A stretch of 64,000 nt of DNA from Oribacterium sp. KHPX15. GTDB taxonomy: Bacteria > Bacillota > Clostridia > Lachnospirales > Lachnospiraceae. The DNA lies in the NCBI RefSeq assembly GCF_900107835.1, contig NZ_FNRG01000017.1:26091-90090 (forward strand). Direction: 5' to 3'. Positions 63,872 to 64,000 of this stretch are shown here, one piece after another (the first letter of the stretch is position 1; every line of letters begins with the position of its first letter). The position numbers were made by a program, and so were the translations under genes. The notes below the pieces were generated by a model, which was given only the letters and a program-made list of their open reading frames with translations, was not told the DNA's origin and did not search any database.

Positions 63872-64000
63872 CTGTTAACTCGCTCACTTATAAGGCTGTG
63901 CATCACCGGGTCTTTGACACCCCAAAACCCCAGGAGGCGCTCCACGCCTTATTTTTTTGTCAAATTTCAAATATTTGTAATGCGTAATTGCGTAATTTCT

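Noticed and set aside
63727..63945. 72-codon open frame near the right edge
   Set aside because: It contains a strong terminator and GC-rich hairpins; more likely the end of a non-coding transcript.

Overview
The window looks like a chromosome segment of a Clostridia species, most probably Lachnospiraceae (a Butyrivibrio- or Roseburia-like gut or rumen anaerobe). The reasons are moderate-to-low GC with GGAGG-type ribosome sites, AgrC/AgrA-like GHKL kinase plus LytTR regulator pairs, DUF6033-type proteins, an Rpn-type nuclease, choline-binding-like wall repeats and a TxpA-type holin-like toxin. Genus and species cannot be fixed from the sequence alone.

Region 1 (1-42.3 kb) is mainly a surface polysaccharide locus, mostly on the minus strand. 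It holds two polyprenyl-phosphate sugar transferases (1094-2635 and 23340-24755), a Wzz-like co-polymerase, an EpsG-like polymerase, a 1057-residue protein that joins a Wzx-like flippase to a Wzy-like polymerase, an O-antigen-ligase-like protein and an LCP ligase. It also has six glycosyltransferases (GT4, DUF4422 and four GT2), a B12-binding radical SAM enzyme and a secreted wall-binding repeat protein. Sugar nucleotide genes follow: ManA, ManC, an SDR epimerase, a C-methyltransferase-like protein, a zinc alcohol dehydrogenase and a ThDP enzyme. The last four together suggest an unusual, possibly branched, sugar. Inside the locus are small accessory units: HTH plus Rpn nuclease, a type I toxin with antisense RNA, a nuclease-like gene with a broken partial copy, and an orphan MqsA-like protein.

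Region 2 (42.3-56.4 kb) has a TSUP permease, a membrane protein with a long Arg/Ser linker, an AAA/DUF4143 ATPase, a complete Wadjet system (JetA-JetB-JetC-JetD, minus strand) and an AbrB/PIN toxin-antitoxin pair.

Region 3 (56.4-63.4 kb) has two GHKL kinase/LytTR regulator pairs and two Lachnospiraceae-type proteins that share an N-terminal motif. Four 21-bp-spaced direct repeats matching the LytTR consensus lie upstream of four of these units, so the whole block looks like one regulon. The window ends with a small RNA and a truncated Abi_2 gene.

Three unusual themes run through the window. (i) Five intergenic arrays of alternating heptamers (TGACYCA / TRAGTCA) have a fixed 53- or 54-bp period; one is carried by a 378-bp IS66-like MITE with an 8-bp target duplication. 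(ii) Many ordinary enzymes contain in-frame low-complexity insertions, several visibly built from tandem units of 21 to about 78 bp. (iii) Gene ends and spacers are tandemly duplicated, for example three 91-bp copies of the jetC 3' end. The arrays and the insertions are the best candidates for undescribed biology here.
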